The position numbers and the translations under genes were made by a program. A DNA stretch of 64,000 nt, from the NCBI GenBank assembly GCA_951230915.1, contig OX579634.1:14038725-14102724 (forward strand), written 5' to 3'. The notes under the pieces are model-generated. The model did not search any database and was not told the origin of the DNA. It saw nothing but the letters and a program-made list of their open reading frames with translations. Each line of letters starts with the position of its first letter. Position 1 is the first letter of the stretch. Positions 9,961 to 24,000 of the stretch are shown here, in pieces. The stretch is from Antitrichia curtipendula. Lineage: Eukaryota; Streptophyta; Bryopsida; Hypnales; Leucodontaceae.

Positions 9961-12870
9961 TGGAGCTATTTTCTTTTTCTCCAAGGATCTCCAAGCAAAG
10001 GGATAATTCGTTTTGGAATATATAGGACTCTACTAAAGTTAATTCAATTGTCAATGGAATAGTCCATTTCACCATTGATGTTCCTAGGGGCTAACCTTAT
10101 TTTTGGGAGTCCTCCAAATATTGGTCCATAATGTTATGGACTATATTGCCACATTGTATGCTACTATTCTTTTAATTATTTTAATTGTCACAATCAAAAT
10201 CTCTTGTGGTAGATATTCAAAGTGAAAGATGACAATAAAATCCACATCAAAAACTCCAACAACGAAAGTTTTTAATTCAAGACTTATTTACAAAATCCCT
10301 ATATGGGCACAATTTGATTCAAACATTATAATTTCTCATTTTCTAAATATTTTTATTTTCTAAAATGGCCTTATGGCCAAACTTGTTCATACAAAGTAGC
10401 ATAATGACAAATTATGGAAGTTGTGCATTGTATTGGTCTTTAGATGCAACTACAATAGTAGAGGCAAAGAAAATAAGCTAATTCAACAATTTTTTGGATT
10501 TGAGACTAAATTGTCCACTAGATGGCATCTTCAATGACTATAGTTTTTTTTATTATTGTAAATATTGTACAAAGACAAATGCATTAACTACATGAAAACC
10601 CATCCAAAATACTATTTGTGTAAGCACTAGATACACCAGTTTCAAAAAGGGAGGTATTTATATAAGTCATGCCTTGCACAACTTAGAGCTAATCTAAGCA
10701 AAGCCTTAATATCAAAGGAAATCCTACACTAGAAGGAATCTGCATGTTTTTTGACAAGTCCATGAACGTGGATAGATGTTTAGTCAAATGTCAAGTATGT
10801 CTACTATGATAGTTTAGAAAAATCCGTCAAGATTGACATGGCAAAAACATGAGAAAATTTGAAAAAATGTGTCATGTTTTTAAAAGAATTTCACAACAAA
10901 TATGGTCAAAGAAGGTGCCTAAAATGCACCATGTGGCAACCACATCACCTCCACATAAGCACCATGTGGGCGAGTAGTGCCACATGGGATTTTTTCACTT
11001 GTCCCAGAGATGATGTGGTAGTTGATGTAGCACTTGACATCATACTGTTTGAAAAGATTCATAGTGCGTTAAGCAACATCAACTTAGATGTCAAGAAATT
11101 TTTTGATATTGTTTTTAGGGATATCAACTTAGACATTAAGACGTTTTTTGAGATATTTTTTGAAACATCAGCTTTGATGTCCAAACATTTTACAACATCA
11201 ACTTTGATGTACATCATACACAATTACCATTCATAATAGGCCATATATAGTTCACAACATGTCATATATTGTACATCATACACAATATGCCATACAAAAT
11301 ACACTATATTTGATATTTATGCTGTATGGCTTCAAAAGCCACTTATTGTAAGTATATTGACAAGAAAAAACAAGCTATTTGTACAAGTGGGGTGGTAAGA
11401 GGGAAGACGAACCATATAGGATATTTGAATTTTATTAATTATGCAAAGTTGTCGAAGTTGACTTCACAAAAAGATCTAAACGTCTTAGTTGATACCACAA
11501 AAACATTTGAATGTCGCGACGTGACAATTTTAGGTTTTATTGAACGTTGTATAGAACATGACCATGTTTTTTTTATGGTCTCTCGGAACATCATCGTTGC
11601 ATAGGACATCAACTCATTTTGCTTATGACATCCAACATTTTTGGAAACATCCAACTCAATTCTGCCTCCTTTGGCTGCAATTCCATCTTTGTGCTCTTAT
11701 TTTGAAAAATATACATGTTTGTCACTAATATCCCAAAAAACAAATTCTCCTATAAATGCTAGTGTAGGTCACTCTTGTACTACACTTCAACATAAACATG
11801 ACACAAGCTTTATTTCATTTATTAGCAACTAAGCAATAGTAGGCTTCGACATGTCATTGTTTTACTCAAATCTAGTGTATTTCTTGCATACTCCAATTAA
11901 CGCACTACAATAATTTTTTTTCCCTTTTCAGTATTTTCTTTCAAATACATTCAAGGGATGAGTTGCATACATGAATTTTCCTACATTCATGTCTGCAACT
12001 TTGTACAAATTATGGAATGTTATATTGTAGTGGGATTTCAATTTACATCACGGGAAAAAATATAGGAAATTGATTGTAGTGTGAAAAATAGAGAACCTAA
12101 AATATAGTCATGTATGCATTTTTCTTCTTGTTTACTTCAGTTTTGTATTTTGATTTTCTACAATGTTAGAATTGTTTTAAAAAGTACAAAAAGAAGTTCA
12201 TGAAACTTATAAGGTTTGTTGTAAGTGAACAAAATTCTCATCCCAATTCTACATTTCAATAAGTATATGGATTCTTTTATATATAAAAAATATCATCTAC
12301 AATAGCAAAGTAAATGTATGACATTTCCTTTTGAAAATAATGTATCTTGTGCTAAAATGACCCTACTTTAAAGTGCTCTCTAGTATAGAAGGAAACATTG
12401 GAGTTTTTTGATGTATCCACAATGGACATTTAGGGTAGGGACAAATTTAATTACACCTTTAATTCTAACTTCAAAAATTAATGACTAATTCAATGAGAGT
12501 CCCAAAAATATGAATTAGAGTGAATTAGATGTGACTTCTTCTTGTTTTTCATGAAAAATAGCTTGAAAATTGAAAATGTTTTGGAATGTGCAATCCTTTT
12601 AAGAATCAAGATTAGAACATGTATTAGTATATCACGAGGACAATGTACAAATATCCTACCTTACTTTGTATTGTTTTTAGAGTGTTTTCTTGTACCATCT
12701 TGTACAAGAAAATCCTTCTATGCATAAACAAAACAAATTGCCTCTTTGTACTAATTACACTAACTCAAGAAGTTGGAGTACAAAAAACTCAAATTTTTCA
12801 CCTTGACATACAAATTTTTAAATTTGCCCCCTATTACAAAGATGAGTTATTTTGTATTTCCCCCCTTTAG
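9961..12870. other. Gene-free AT-rich stretch
   Basis: No gene is supported. From 11,076 to 11,225 a degenerate motif of about 45 bp recurs around ACATCAACTTTGATGT-like palindromes. The open frame at 11,326-11,604 begins with a C-x-Y...SGVVRGK...H pattern that faintly recalls a degraded BED-type zinc finger of plant hAT transposases. One expected cysteine is missing and nothing else supports the idea. Confidence 0.35.
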
Positions 12871-13100
12871 GCGAAGCCAGGCCAAGGAGGATTGCCCCAT
12901 GTATTGCCCCATATTTTACCCTTGCAAGAAACACTGGAATTTTTTAATTTGCCACATATTATAAAATTTGCAAATTCTAAATTCATATTTGCAATTAGAG
13001 TCCCCAGTTAGCTAGAAGTCATGAAGAATTACAAAATTTTAGTGGCACAAAATAGGAGGCAATTTTTACATTTACCCTTTGATGGGACAATAAGGTAAAC
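12871..13100. repeat. Dispersed repeat, GCCCCATGTATTGCCCC family
   Basis: It shares blocks with 14,191-14,396 and 44,056-44,280 in the same order: a GGAGGATTG-type start, GGAATTTTTTA, AATTCATATTTGCA, then TTTTTACATTTACCCTTTGAT. It looks like a short non-autonomous element, but its ends are not sharp. Confidence 0.5.
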
Positions 13101-13180
13101 CAGCCCATTGCGGCCAGATGTCTTGTAGTGGACACCTCATGATCCCATGATGGTTTTTTCAGACCACAATCAATACCTAA

Positions 13181-13678
13181 GGGCATTTGCAATGCAGCCC
13201 CTCTATATGGCCCGATATCGGTATAACTAACTTTTGAACAATAAATAATTAAAACTTGAAAATTGTCTCATTGGAAGCGCATCTGAAAAAACTTGGAGAA
13301 GGTTCAAGAAAATTCAAAATTAAATATTGGACAAGTACTTCACAAGCAAGGTAAAAATCTGAAATTATAGAGGTCTTAGCAAATCATGGTTACCAAAGCA
13401 GCATTTGGCCATTGATCCTCTAAATATGGCCAAATGTAGAGGGTCAATGACCAAATGTTGCTTTGGTATCCGTGATTTGCTAAGACCTCTATAATTTCAG
13501 ATTTTTACCTTGCTTTTGAAGTACTTGTCCAATGTTTAATTTTGAATTTTCTTAAACCTTCTCCAAGTTTTTTCAGATGAGCTTCCAATGAGACAATTTT
13601 CAAGTTTTAATTATTTACCGTTCAAAAGTTAGTTATACTGATATCGGGCCATATAGAGGGGCTACATTGCAAATGCCC
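13181..13678. mobile_element. 498-bp fold-back element (near-complete inverted repeat)
   Basis: The two halves, each about 245 bp, are reverse complements with only scattered mismatches. They meet near 13,430. The ends read GGGCATTTGCAATG and its inverse, and TAA flanks both sides (13,178-13,180 and 13,679-13,681). A 3-bp TAA duplication with G-rich ends fits Tourist/PIF-Harbinger-type MITEs. A transcript would fold into a single long hairpin, a possible source of small RNAs. Confidence 0.75.
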
Positions 13679-14190
13679 TAACTTGACACGTATGGAGTGA
13701 TTAGTGACCTCATTAAGAATATCCAACTTTTCCAGTGTAATTCATCATAGGAAGTGACTTTTCATGGCATTCCACATTCGAAATTATTGTGACCACTTTA
13801 GGTGATTAAGATGAGCATATTGGATACACTTTTTATTGGTTATAGGGTAGCCTGTAGACTATGTTGGGAAGATCACTTCAGAAATACATAACTAATTCAC
13901 ACTTTGTCTGAAAAATAAAATTTCAATTGCTCTAACTATTTCTCAAACTTATCTTCGTGTGGGAAAAAATTTGAAAAATTTCAGCAATGGCATGAGGGCA
14001 GACTCCAAATTCTTACCACAATTGGCTGTTTTACCTTACATGGATCAGTCCATCTTGGCCCTTCCAACAAATGTTAAATCCTTAATTCTAAATTTGATCA
14101 ACCGGTAGTAAATAATTACTATAGTTCCTGCATTGGTCCCCGGAGTATTGATTTGGTGTGACTAGGACAAGGAGGCAAACCAAAGGCCAA

Positions 14191-14396
14191 GGTGGATTGA
14201 CCCCCTCGCTCGGCCTTGCAAACAAACCCTGTTTCTTGCACATGATTTTTTTTGCAAATTTTGAATTCATATTTGCGATCAAAGACCCCAAATTTACTAT
14301 ATATGAAGTCAAGAATATACCCTAGAATGGCCCAAAATAGGGTGCTTTTTTTTTACATGCACCCCTGGTAAGGCCGAGCGAGGGGGTCAATCCACC
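14191..14396. mobile_element. 206-bp element with perfect 27-bp GC-rich inverted ends
   Basis: Positions 14,191-14,217 and 14,370-14,396 are exact inverted copies that include CCCCCTCGCTCGGCCTT. The AT-rich interior is shared with the repeats at 12,871-13,100 and 44,056-44,280. The element sits just upstream of the PRT6 leader. Confidence 0.65.
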
Positions 14397-14399
14397 CCG

Positions 14400-15065
14400 A
14401 TCCAACCGAGGTAACCCAACGGAGGTAACCCAACTCACCATTCCATCCAATAAGAACGCTCACATGTCAGCCCCGGTCTGCGTGAGTGGGTCCGGGAGTT
14501 GTAAAGGGATCCAAATTTCCAGAATCTTACATATTGAAGTCCTTCGAGGCAACGAATCTACACTCACCCAGGATTTGGGTATCTGCTGCGCACTCCGAGT
14601 GAGGTCCGATTCTGACCCGATGGAACGCCGGGTGAGGAGGGAAACACCTGGCGTTCCCGAAGAGAGGAGCGTGCCCGGGTTGGTCAGGTCCATGCAAAGG
14701 CCTTGCGATCTTGTCATCGCTTGTTGTTGGTGATGGTGGCGGTGCCGGTGCTTCATTTCTGTGTCGCATGTGTTTCCAGCACCTTCACGCCATCGCCGCA
14801 GCGCCGCTTTCGTTACAACTTCCCTCTAAAACTTTTCGGTGCCACTTTCTGTTTGCCCAATTCCTTTGAGCGGCAAGAAGCTTTTGCTGCTGGATTGTGC
14901 GCTTTGTTCGCGTCAGATACGACCGACCAGGCAAACGGGAGGGGAGAGGGATGAGGGAGCTGCTGGCGTATGCTGGATGTGGAGGATTTGGAGATGAGCA
15001 GTTGCTGGTGATATTGTTCGGCTTGGTGTTGGATGCATGAAGCGGAAGGGGACAGACGGGTAGGG
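14400..15065 (+). promoter_or_regulatory. GC-rich promoter/5' leader region of PRT6
   Basis: The base composition shifts sharply from AT-rich to GC-rich here, with many CpG, up to the PRT6 start. Overlapping open frames on both strands (14,460-14,950) are what GC-rich DNA gives by chance and show no protein motif. No clear TATA box was recognised, so the transcription start cannot be placed. Confidence 0.4.
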
Positions 15066-18000
15066 ATGGACGTGCATCAAGCGACCTCGGGGAGTGGTTC
15101 CGCGGGTGCCAGCACCGCCACGGGCGGAACGTCCAGCAGCAGTGTTACTTCATCGTCTGTAGTGGCAATCTCTAGCGATGCCGGCATTTTGCAGGTAGGT
15201 TTCCCTGTGCTTTTTGTTGTGTGTGGAATTGGTGTGCAGAGGATTGGGATGGGGAATTGACGGTGTGAGAGCGTTCGCATATGTGGATCTCTATGTTTTC
15301 AAAATTTTAGGAAATTTGCGGCGATGTTACTGCTCTGTAATTTTGTTAGCTGCAATATTTTGAAGAATAGAGTGATTAGGATCGTTTGAGTTGTGTGGAG
15401 GGAAAGCTTTTCTGATTCCAGCCCTTGGTTGCCACAAATGAAGCGGAACGAAATCGCATTCGCCATCGCTGATAGATGCTCGGTTGGTCATTTATGCGTT
15501 TTAGTAAGGTCCGCAAGGTCCTGTATGGTCTCCATCTGCTAAGTAGTAGCGGTTCAGCATTTTTGACAATGTCAGTCGGATTGGTCGTCCTAAAACCTGG
15601 TTGTTACTTGCACCTGGAATGCAGTAGTGATGACATTCGTTTCTAGTTAGGTCAAGGGCAGTGCTTGGCGTGCTCTTTCATTTGTGGAATTGATGTGAAG
15701 AGGATAAGAATGGATAATTGGCATTTTTTCGAGGGTTCACGTAAGGGAGTGCTTATAATTGTTGGAGGAATTGTTTCTGAATCCAACGCCTAGTTACTAC
15801 AAATGAATCGGAACGAAATCGTATTCGTCATGGCTGATTGTTACTGGGTTTTGGTAAATTATGCATTTAGTAAGGTTATCGAAAGGTAATATGGTCTTCA
15901 TCTGCGAGTGGTTCCTTATTTTACACAGTGTCATTCTGATTGGCCATCCTAAAACCTGGTTGTTACTTTCACTTGCTAGAATCTAGTGACGACTTCAGTT
16001 AGGTCAAGAGTAGTAGTCGATGGTTGAACAACGACAGTGATCGGAATAAGTGGCGTGAGGAAAAAGAGTGTGCATTTATACAGGCTTTTTAGGTCTTCTG
16101 CAAATTTGGATCCAGGTCTGCTTATTTTCTGTTCTGATGATTATGATGGAGCATGAAAGACGCTTCGGGATGTGCTGTACTAGGTGGTAGTTTTTGCGTT
16201 GCTGAGTCCGTTGCTGATTCAGGACGGAGGAAGTTACTTAGGTCGGTTGGATGTTTTGTGCTGCTGAATGCAGCTAGTCAAGAATGCTAATTGGTTTCTG
16301 ATCATTCATGTTGGATACTGGTGGGGTGTTTGCTTGCAGAGGTTGACAAAGTGCGGAGTACCTTCAGAATATTTGGAAAGAGGTAAGGAAGGAGTTGTAG
16401 ACTATTTGAAAGAGATCAGACCTCCACTTTCAGCAGTCATCGCTGCGCTAGTTCCTGGACCTGACGAAGTTAAAGAGGTTGCCTTACCGGGAGCAGATGA
16501 GGTTCAAGGACCCAGAACACGAGGGAAATTTCAAAACCATTGTAGGGATGCTCTTAAATGGGTGCAGTGGGTCATGTTCCAGGGGGAACCGCAGTTGGTT
16601 TTGGCAGCTGCGGGACAGGGGACTGGAAGCACCCGAGGTGTATGTGGAGCGGTTTGGGGTAGCAATGATATTGCTTACAGATGTCGGACCTGTGAACACG
16701 ACCCTACGTGTGCTATTTGTGTGCCGTGCTTTCAGAATGGCAATCACGCCACTCATGACTATTCCATGATCCGTACTGGTGGGGGTTGCTGTGACTGTGG
16801 AGATGTTACTGCTTGGAAACAATCGGGATTTTGCTTCAAACATAGTGGTCCTGGACAGGTGGCACTTCTACCGTCTTCTCTTATAGAAGCAGCTACCCCA
16901 GTACTCAAAGCTTTCTTACTTCAGTGGGTATGCACTCTAAAGGCAGCAGAAGTGGTGGCAGAAAACAAGGCTAAGAATTGGGATGATCAATCTGTGGAAG
17001 AGAAAGTCGCGTGCCAATTATCATTAGCGTGTATTGAAATGTTGCTGGAATTCTGCAGTTTCGGTGAACCCATGCTGGCTTTTACTGCAGAAATTGTAGG
17101 CAATAGAAGCTTAGGGCTTTTGGATACTTTGATGAGCACAGAGTGTTTTTTATCGAAACGTTGTGTGAATTCCCTCCATGAGCTTTTATACAAGCTTTTA
17201 GGGGACACCAATTTCAAACACACTTTTGCGAAAACATTCATTGCACATTATCCACTTTATTTGCGTGACGCCATGCACGAGGATATTACAAGGGCTGGAA
17301 CTTCTATGAGGAGCAGATACCGTGAGCAGGCCATAGTCAATAGTTTTTCTGTACAGATTTTTACGGTTCCAACTCTCACACCTAAGTTGGTGATGGAGTC
17401 TAATCTCTTGGACATGCTACTTGAGACATTAAAAGAGTTCTTCTGTAATTGTGTTGGGGAGGATGGGCGCATATCGGTATGTCGTTGCCTACCTTTTCAG
17501 CAATTGTTCGTCGCCTACTCTTGTTTTGAAATGAACACGTCCTCCTCTTCGTTTTAGTTCGAAAATATACCTTATTTGAACTTTTTGACGAGTCTTTTCT
17601 GTTTTCTTTAAAAGGAGGTGTCCCTCGTTTTCTTGTTCTTGTTTCCTTGAAGGGTAATGGTTTTGGCTTTGATATGTACATATTCCTTCGGTATGAATCT
17701 GCTCACGGTTACTAGTAGGACATTTACTAAACTTCTTTAGTTCTTTCTGTGCAGGTAAGTAAGGTGAAGCGGCATTGTGACCGAATTATAGAAGATATCA
17801 GATACGTTATGACCCACTTGGAGGTGTCACAGTATGTTGCACACAGACGACCTGAACTTGCAAGAGCTTGGCTGCACTTTCTCGCCTTTATTCAAGGCAT
17901 GTATCCACACAGGCGAATGACAAGTATACATGTGGAAGAAGAAACTGCAGACTGGGGCTCAGCTCACTCATTAGAGAATCAAATGGCATATATTCATCCT

Positions 18001-21000
18001 CTGTTTGTTGCCGGAGCTGCCTCCTCCAGTAACACAGATTCACGGTTTAAGGACGATTCAATGTCCGATTCTCTGGGTTATTTTCAGGGGGATTTGACCA
18101 ACCTAATCGTTGACTCCTTGTCCAGCAAGGATGTCAACGCATTGGATAGTTTGCTGGATTCTAATTCAGGGACTGTTGATACTGGAACTGGGTCAGAGTT
18201 AGATATAGACATGTGCGATGCTATTCTTGCTGCTGATTCTGCTGATCGAATATCTACGGAACCCAATCTACAGCAAAGAGGGAAAAAAGAATCCGGAATG
18301 GAATTGATTGCAGGAGTACTTGTGCCAGCTTCTTTGGTGTGGCTGATTGATGAGTGTGCTCAAGTACTTGATATCTGGCTGGCTATAGATGCTTCTAGGG
18401 AGGCAAAGAAGTCAGGGCAGCTGGCTACTGATGCCAGTTCTATGCAAAGTCAGCGAAGGAGCCCTAGATGGCGAGGTAGAGGGGGTAGAGGAGTTCGAGA
18501 CTCTCCAACTCAGACTGCGGCTGGCCAAATTCGGGAATTGTTTCGGCGTAGACGAGCTCATGTTGAGCCACGGGTGTGGCCAGAAGGTCCTCCTGAGCAA
18601 GCTATTGTGGGCACAAGTACGGGAAGCCAAGCTGCTGACATGGATGTTGAAATGCAGGTGTGGTGAATTTAGCTGATCCTTCCCTCCCTCCCTGGTTCCT
18701 CATCATCAGTGCTGGTACTTCAATTGTTTGTTTTGGCACCAGATAGGTGTAATTTTTTAATTTCTTGTTGTCATTTGTTGCTTAGGTCTCTCGTGAAGGC
18801 TGGGATAATAGAGCTGGAGATTGGTGGATGGGACCTGAGGCATTAGCGTCATCAACTATTTTAGGCCAGCTTGGTGAGGGTAACGAATGGCCAGCAATAG
18901 AGTTCGACGTTAGTCGGCAGGATGTGTCTTTTCATATCCCATTACATCGTATGCTTGCGCTACTACTTCATAAAGCACTTGACTTCCATTCAGCTAAACA
19001 GGAATGTTCTGGAAAAGATAAAACTCAACTCACTGGTGGGCAGAGTTTGTTCTTGGGAGAAATTCTTCCATCAAAGTTTCGTGTGCCAGGATTCGCTGCT
19101 GTTGTGATGGAGCATCCTCTTCGTTTGCAAGTGTTGTACGCACAAGTTCAGGCTGGTATGTGGCGACGGAACGGTCACGCAACCAGTGCATTATGCGAGC
19201 TTTACCACACTGTTCATTGGTAATTCGCTGCTGTTTTTCTACTCTGAATCTTAAGTTATTCAGTGGCTCTATCATTTATATGGTTAGCTCTTGTGCTTCA
19301 GTAGCCTTCATACCACCTGCTCCGCCTTGAATGGTGTCTTTGTTGTGTATCTGCTGGCTCTATTCGATCACTTTAGCCAAAGGGATGTCTCTTCCATGTA
19401 ATTTAAATAAATAGATCATCTCTGCAAAGTGTTTTCTTGGTTGAATGAATGGTCTGTAGATATGATTCAATCATGACCTGGAAGCCTATCGCTATTCTCA
19501 GGTGCGAAGATAGTCTGGAGCTTGACTTATTCCTTCTCCAATGTTGCTCCGTCATTTCACCTTCCGAAAATTTTGTGGATCGAATTGTAGCTCGATTCTC
19601 ACTCTCTGACTACTTCAACCTTCCACTCTGGCATCCTAATGAGTACGCCTGCGCTTACATCAATATTTCAATTTCATGGATTGGGGAAGGGATAGATTAT
19701 ACTCAAACCTGGATCCTAACTTTAGCTATTGCTCCAAACTTTCTTGACCTCTTGGTGAATTGCGACATACCCTGCTACGGTTTTAGAACATAATTTTGGT
19801 GATCTCCCGTGTTCTTATTTGTCGTAGCCTTCTGCCACGAAGATTGACTTTTATTATTACTCTGGCTTTCAGATACCAGGTTACATTGGCACAGGAGCTT
19901 CTCATTCTCTTGATCAGGTTGGTTTCTGAACGGGGTTTTTGTGGATTGACCGAGAAAGAGGCTTTACGGCGGGAGTTGGTACAAAGATTAGCTGTTGGGG
20001 ATGCTACCCACAGCTCTCTACTGAAAGCTCTACCTCCTCGATTACAAGACAGCAAGAATCTGCAGGAATGCTTAGACGCAGTTGCAACATATTGCAACCC
20101 TTCTGGAATGCAGCAGGTGAGTCTCTATCCATTTGCTCTAGTACAACACCTGGTGAGTTCTGACCCAACCGGGTATGCATTATACGGATACTGCAAGACT
20201 CGCAGTGCTGTTTGTAGAGTTATAAATACCAGCATCAAGCTTCGTTGTACATTTTGTAAATCGATATGTACTGATATCATGCTGAAGAGTGAAGGGAGTG
20301 CTGGTTGAAGTAAGGTTGGGAATTGGTGCTTCTAGCATAATTGATCATTAATTGTTATATTTCTTCTAGTAGTTTACATTATTCAACATCTTGTCTTCTA
20401 CTACTATGCTGTCTCACAAAAGGGTTCTCATCTTTTAGAAAAATCGCTTGGTTCTTTCTCTTAACTCCCATATTTTTGTTATTTACCAGAACCTGGATTT
20501 GTACATTATCTGCGTCGTGAATTTTGAATCCGGATACTGAGATCGTGAATCTAATGATCAACTAGCTATATTTTATGTTATAAATTGAATTCCTACAAGT
20601 AGGGTTATTATATTCAGGATAACATTGTCACTCATGCCACTTTTGTTAACTTTGAAGTTGGAAACGAGATCGTTTGAAGTATCTAAGTAGGTGTGACTTG
20701 TGGTGATAGACCGTCTTATTTTATCTCAACTTGGAGTTCCAATAAGTAAGATAATTTGGAACGAAGTCTTATATGTCCTTGCTCTACAAAATGTAGGCTG
20801 GATGGAATTTCTGTTTTATTTTTCCTTGTTTTCCTGTCCTGAAGTTGTTTTATACAGTAATGTACAGAGTTAATGCTGCTAGTATTTATATAGAGCTATA
20901 CAGTTGTTCCTAGGTTATACAGCTTTTACTCTTGTACATGCAGGGTAAATATATATTGAGGGAAGAATGCTGGCATGAGCTGGACCTTTATCATCCTCGA

Positions 21001-24000
21001 TGGAGTCCTCGGGAGCTTCAATCAGCAGAGGAACGTTATTTGAGAGCATGTAGAGCACCTGCTGTATTTCTGCAACTTCCTCGCTGGTCACAGCCATTTG
21101 CGGCTTTACAGGGTTTGGGACGGTTGATCACCACCGCTCGAATTCACGATATGCTGCGCTCTATCTTCTTTCATGCAGCCTACACTGAGGACTCATCCAC
21201 TATGGAACTTGTTCTGCACGCTCTCCATCTGCTTGCTCTTGCCCTTGATGTCTGTAAGGCTCAGAGTAAACCAGGAGGTAAGAGTGAGGCTCACGGAAAT
21301 TTCTCTGCAAGTCCAATCCGAAATTTTAATTCTCCACTGCATATATCCAACTACTCTAGTAGCAGCAACGTTGAAGATCATCCCTCGGATCATCCACCGC
21401 TGCTACTCCGCTGCGTTGAAAGAGTAACTGTCGAAAGGGCAGATGCTACTGTGATGTCAGAGCCTCAGAGCATGCTATCTTTGTTAGTGTTGCTTATGCG
21501 AAAACGAGGAAATGACGGAGTAGATGAAGCAGGATCTTTCGGATTTGGAGATTTGATAAAGAAACTGTTAAAAAGCTTTGCGGAATTGGACAGGGGCTGT
21601 ATGTATGAGATAGAGTCACTTGCCCCCGAAATTCTTCACCGTGTCTCTGTTGGCAATACACGAAAGTCCAGTGGAGTCGGAGGCATCAATTTCAAGGATG
21701 ACATCTCAGTCTCCGAGTCTGATAGGCGAAGAGCTATTGCCCGAGAACGCCAGGCTGCTGCCATGGTAAGATCGATTGTCTTGGTGGATTGCTCTTTTTT
21801 CAAGTGCTCCTGGGGGACCTGCATGTTCTTGTCATTAGCAAAGATCAATTTAAATGCATGAGAGCCTATTGTCATTTTGGAACGTGCTTTTTAAATGTTG
21901 AACGTCTGCTCACAAATGCTCAACATTTTATGGTTCATGGCATCGCACAATTATTGTGTTAGACAGAAGTTTTAATTAATGTTGTCTTAATACATGTGTG
22001 GTCTTAGGCCAAAATGAAAGCTGCACAGGAGAGGTTTGTGACCAATTATAGGCCCACAGAAGAGAGCAGTGGTACAGTTAAAGGTGATGAAACAGAGGCA
22101 AAACGACCCAAGGAGTCCGGGTCAGGAAGCGATGAGTTATTCGAGGATGTTCAAGTTACTCATTGTGCACTCTGTCGAGATGCAACAAGTACAAGTCCCT
22201 TGTGTTTCTTGGTTCTTATTCAGGTAATATTAGTACTCTTCCACGTTTCTTTCTCAAATTTTGACCTTCTGTGCGGTTTTCTCTGCATCAGTTAGGATTA
22301 GTACATGTTTAGTGAACATCGTTTCTGGCTTATGTTCTGATAGTGAATTTCATTTTTCCTCCCTTCTTAGTCTCATTTGTCTATTTGACTTCCGTGGTTT
22401 ACTGTCTAATTTTTGTTGCTCGTATCACTATATAGGGATCTTCCTTGTTCACTTAAACGTCGCTCCTTCACATCTGCAGTACTCTCTTAAGGATTATCTA
22501 TGAATTTCGCGATAATGAGTCAATGTCCAACAGCCTTTTTGGTCTAGCTCAGTCAAAACTGTTCGCATTGGTCTGTCCAGAAAAATCATTATTCGTCTTC
22601 TTTCTTGGCAGAGATCAAAGCTGGTTGCGGTCGCTGAGAAACCTACTCCGTCCTGGGAGCGTAGCCTAGTTACGCTGCAAGAGCATGTAGAGAGAAAAGG
22701 TGACACGTCCGACGGAGCAAGCACTGCCACTGCATCAGATGGGACGAGATACCCGCAAGGTACAGCAGAGCTTTGGCAGTGGATACAAGAAGCCTTAGGG
22801 GATACTCAGACTCGCAATCCCCTACTTGATGGTGAGGACTTACTGGAGCTATTAAGAAATAGACCTGGTATTCGTAATCCTCTTCGTGTGACCCCTGAGT
22901 TTCCATGGAACTGGGATGCTACAGCTGCAACAGCTGTGGACACAGAATCAAAAGAAGTTGAATCTAGCGAGGTTACTGAAACGGAAAATAACAGTGAAGC
23001 GGGGACCAGTGAAGCAGCAGGTTTGTGGAACCATTGTTCAGTTTTCAGCCTGTCCATTTTTATCTAGTGGCTTAATTTAAGCATGATAATCCGCATTGCA
23101 TAGTTATGTTTCTGTACGCTTTCCGTTCTCATGATCAGATTTGTAGCGATGCCCATGTTCTGTCTTGAAATTTAGGAATGAAGCCCAATTACAGAGGCGA
23201 AAGTGTTCTGGAAAGAAGCTAGTAGGCTTAGATTCCTTGGGTAATTTTCAATTGAATCTGGCCAAGTATTTTCAATTGGTGGTTCTCTCTTTCCTGCCAT
23301 GAGACAGTTTTTTTTGGCAACGCTTTTTACGCTTTCAGAAGGGAAACCATGTTGCTGATGGAGAATAAGGTTCTGTACATTGCAGGCATTTTGGACGTGA
23401 ATTGGTGGGAGGACAATGATAGCAGAGCTGATCTGGAAGAGAGTACTACAAACAGAGACATCGCAGTTGCAGCTGTTCTAGCGGAATACGTAGATACAGC
23501 TCCGTCTCGTCCGCAAGAACGGACTCGTTCTGGAAGAAACGAGTCTCCCAGACAGGCAGGCCCAGAACAAGGAAGAGAAGGTGGCATTACTCGAACCAGG
23601 AGAGCATCCACCCGAAATTCTTTGGCAACGACTGAAGCTACTCGTTCCAAAAGCAATGACACAGTGGGTATCCATATGTCTGCTTGTGGCCATGCAATGC
23701 ACCAAGAGTGCCGTGACCGCTACTTTTCCTCTCTTTTGCAGAGGTAAATGATACCCGTAACTGCTAAGAAATTCAAAGTTCATTTCAAGCAATATTACAC
23801 TATAAGCTGCAAGTTGTTAGGTCATCTCCTTTGTTGCTGTTTGCTCAGATGTTTCTGCCTTTGACTTACATCGTTTGATTTTCAGATTCTATAACAGGGC
23901 TTTGTTTGAAGGAGTGCAGATAGTAGACCTTGAAATGGTAAGGCGCATTTGGCAGTAACTATTCCTTTTGTTGAGATGGTTAACGTTGTGGCTTGCGCAA

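Noticed and set aside
14460..14769. Overlapping open frames on both strands before PRT6
   Set aside because: Low-complexity GC-rich sequence, no protein family resemblance, several frames open at once; best read as promoter and 5' leader.
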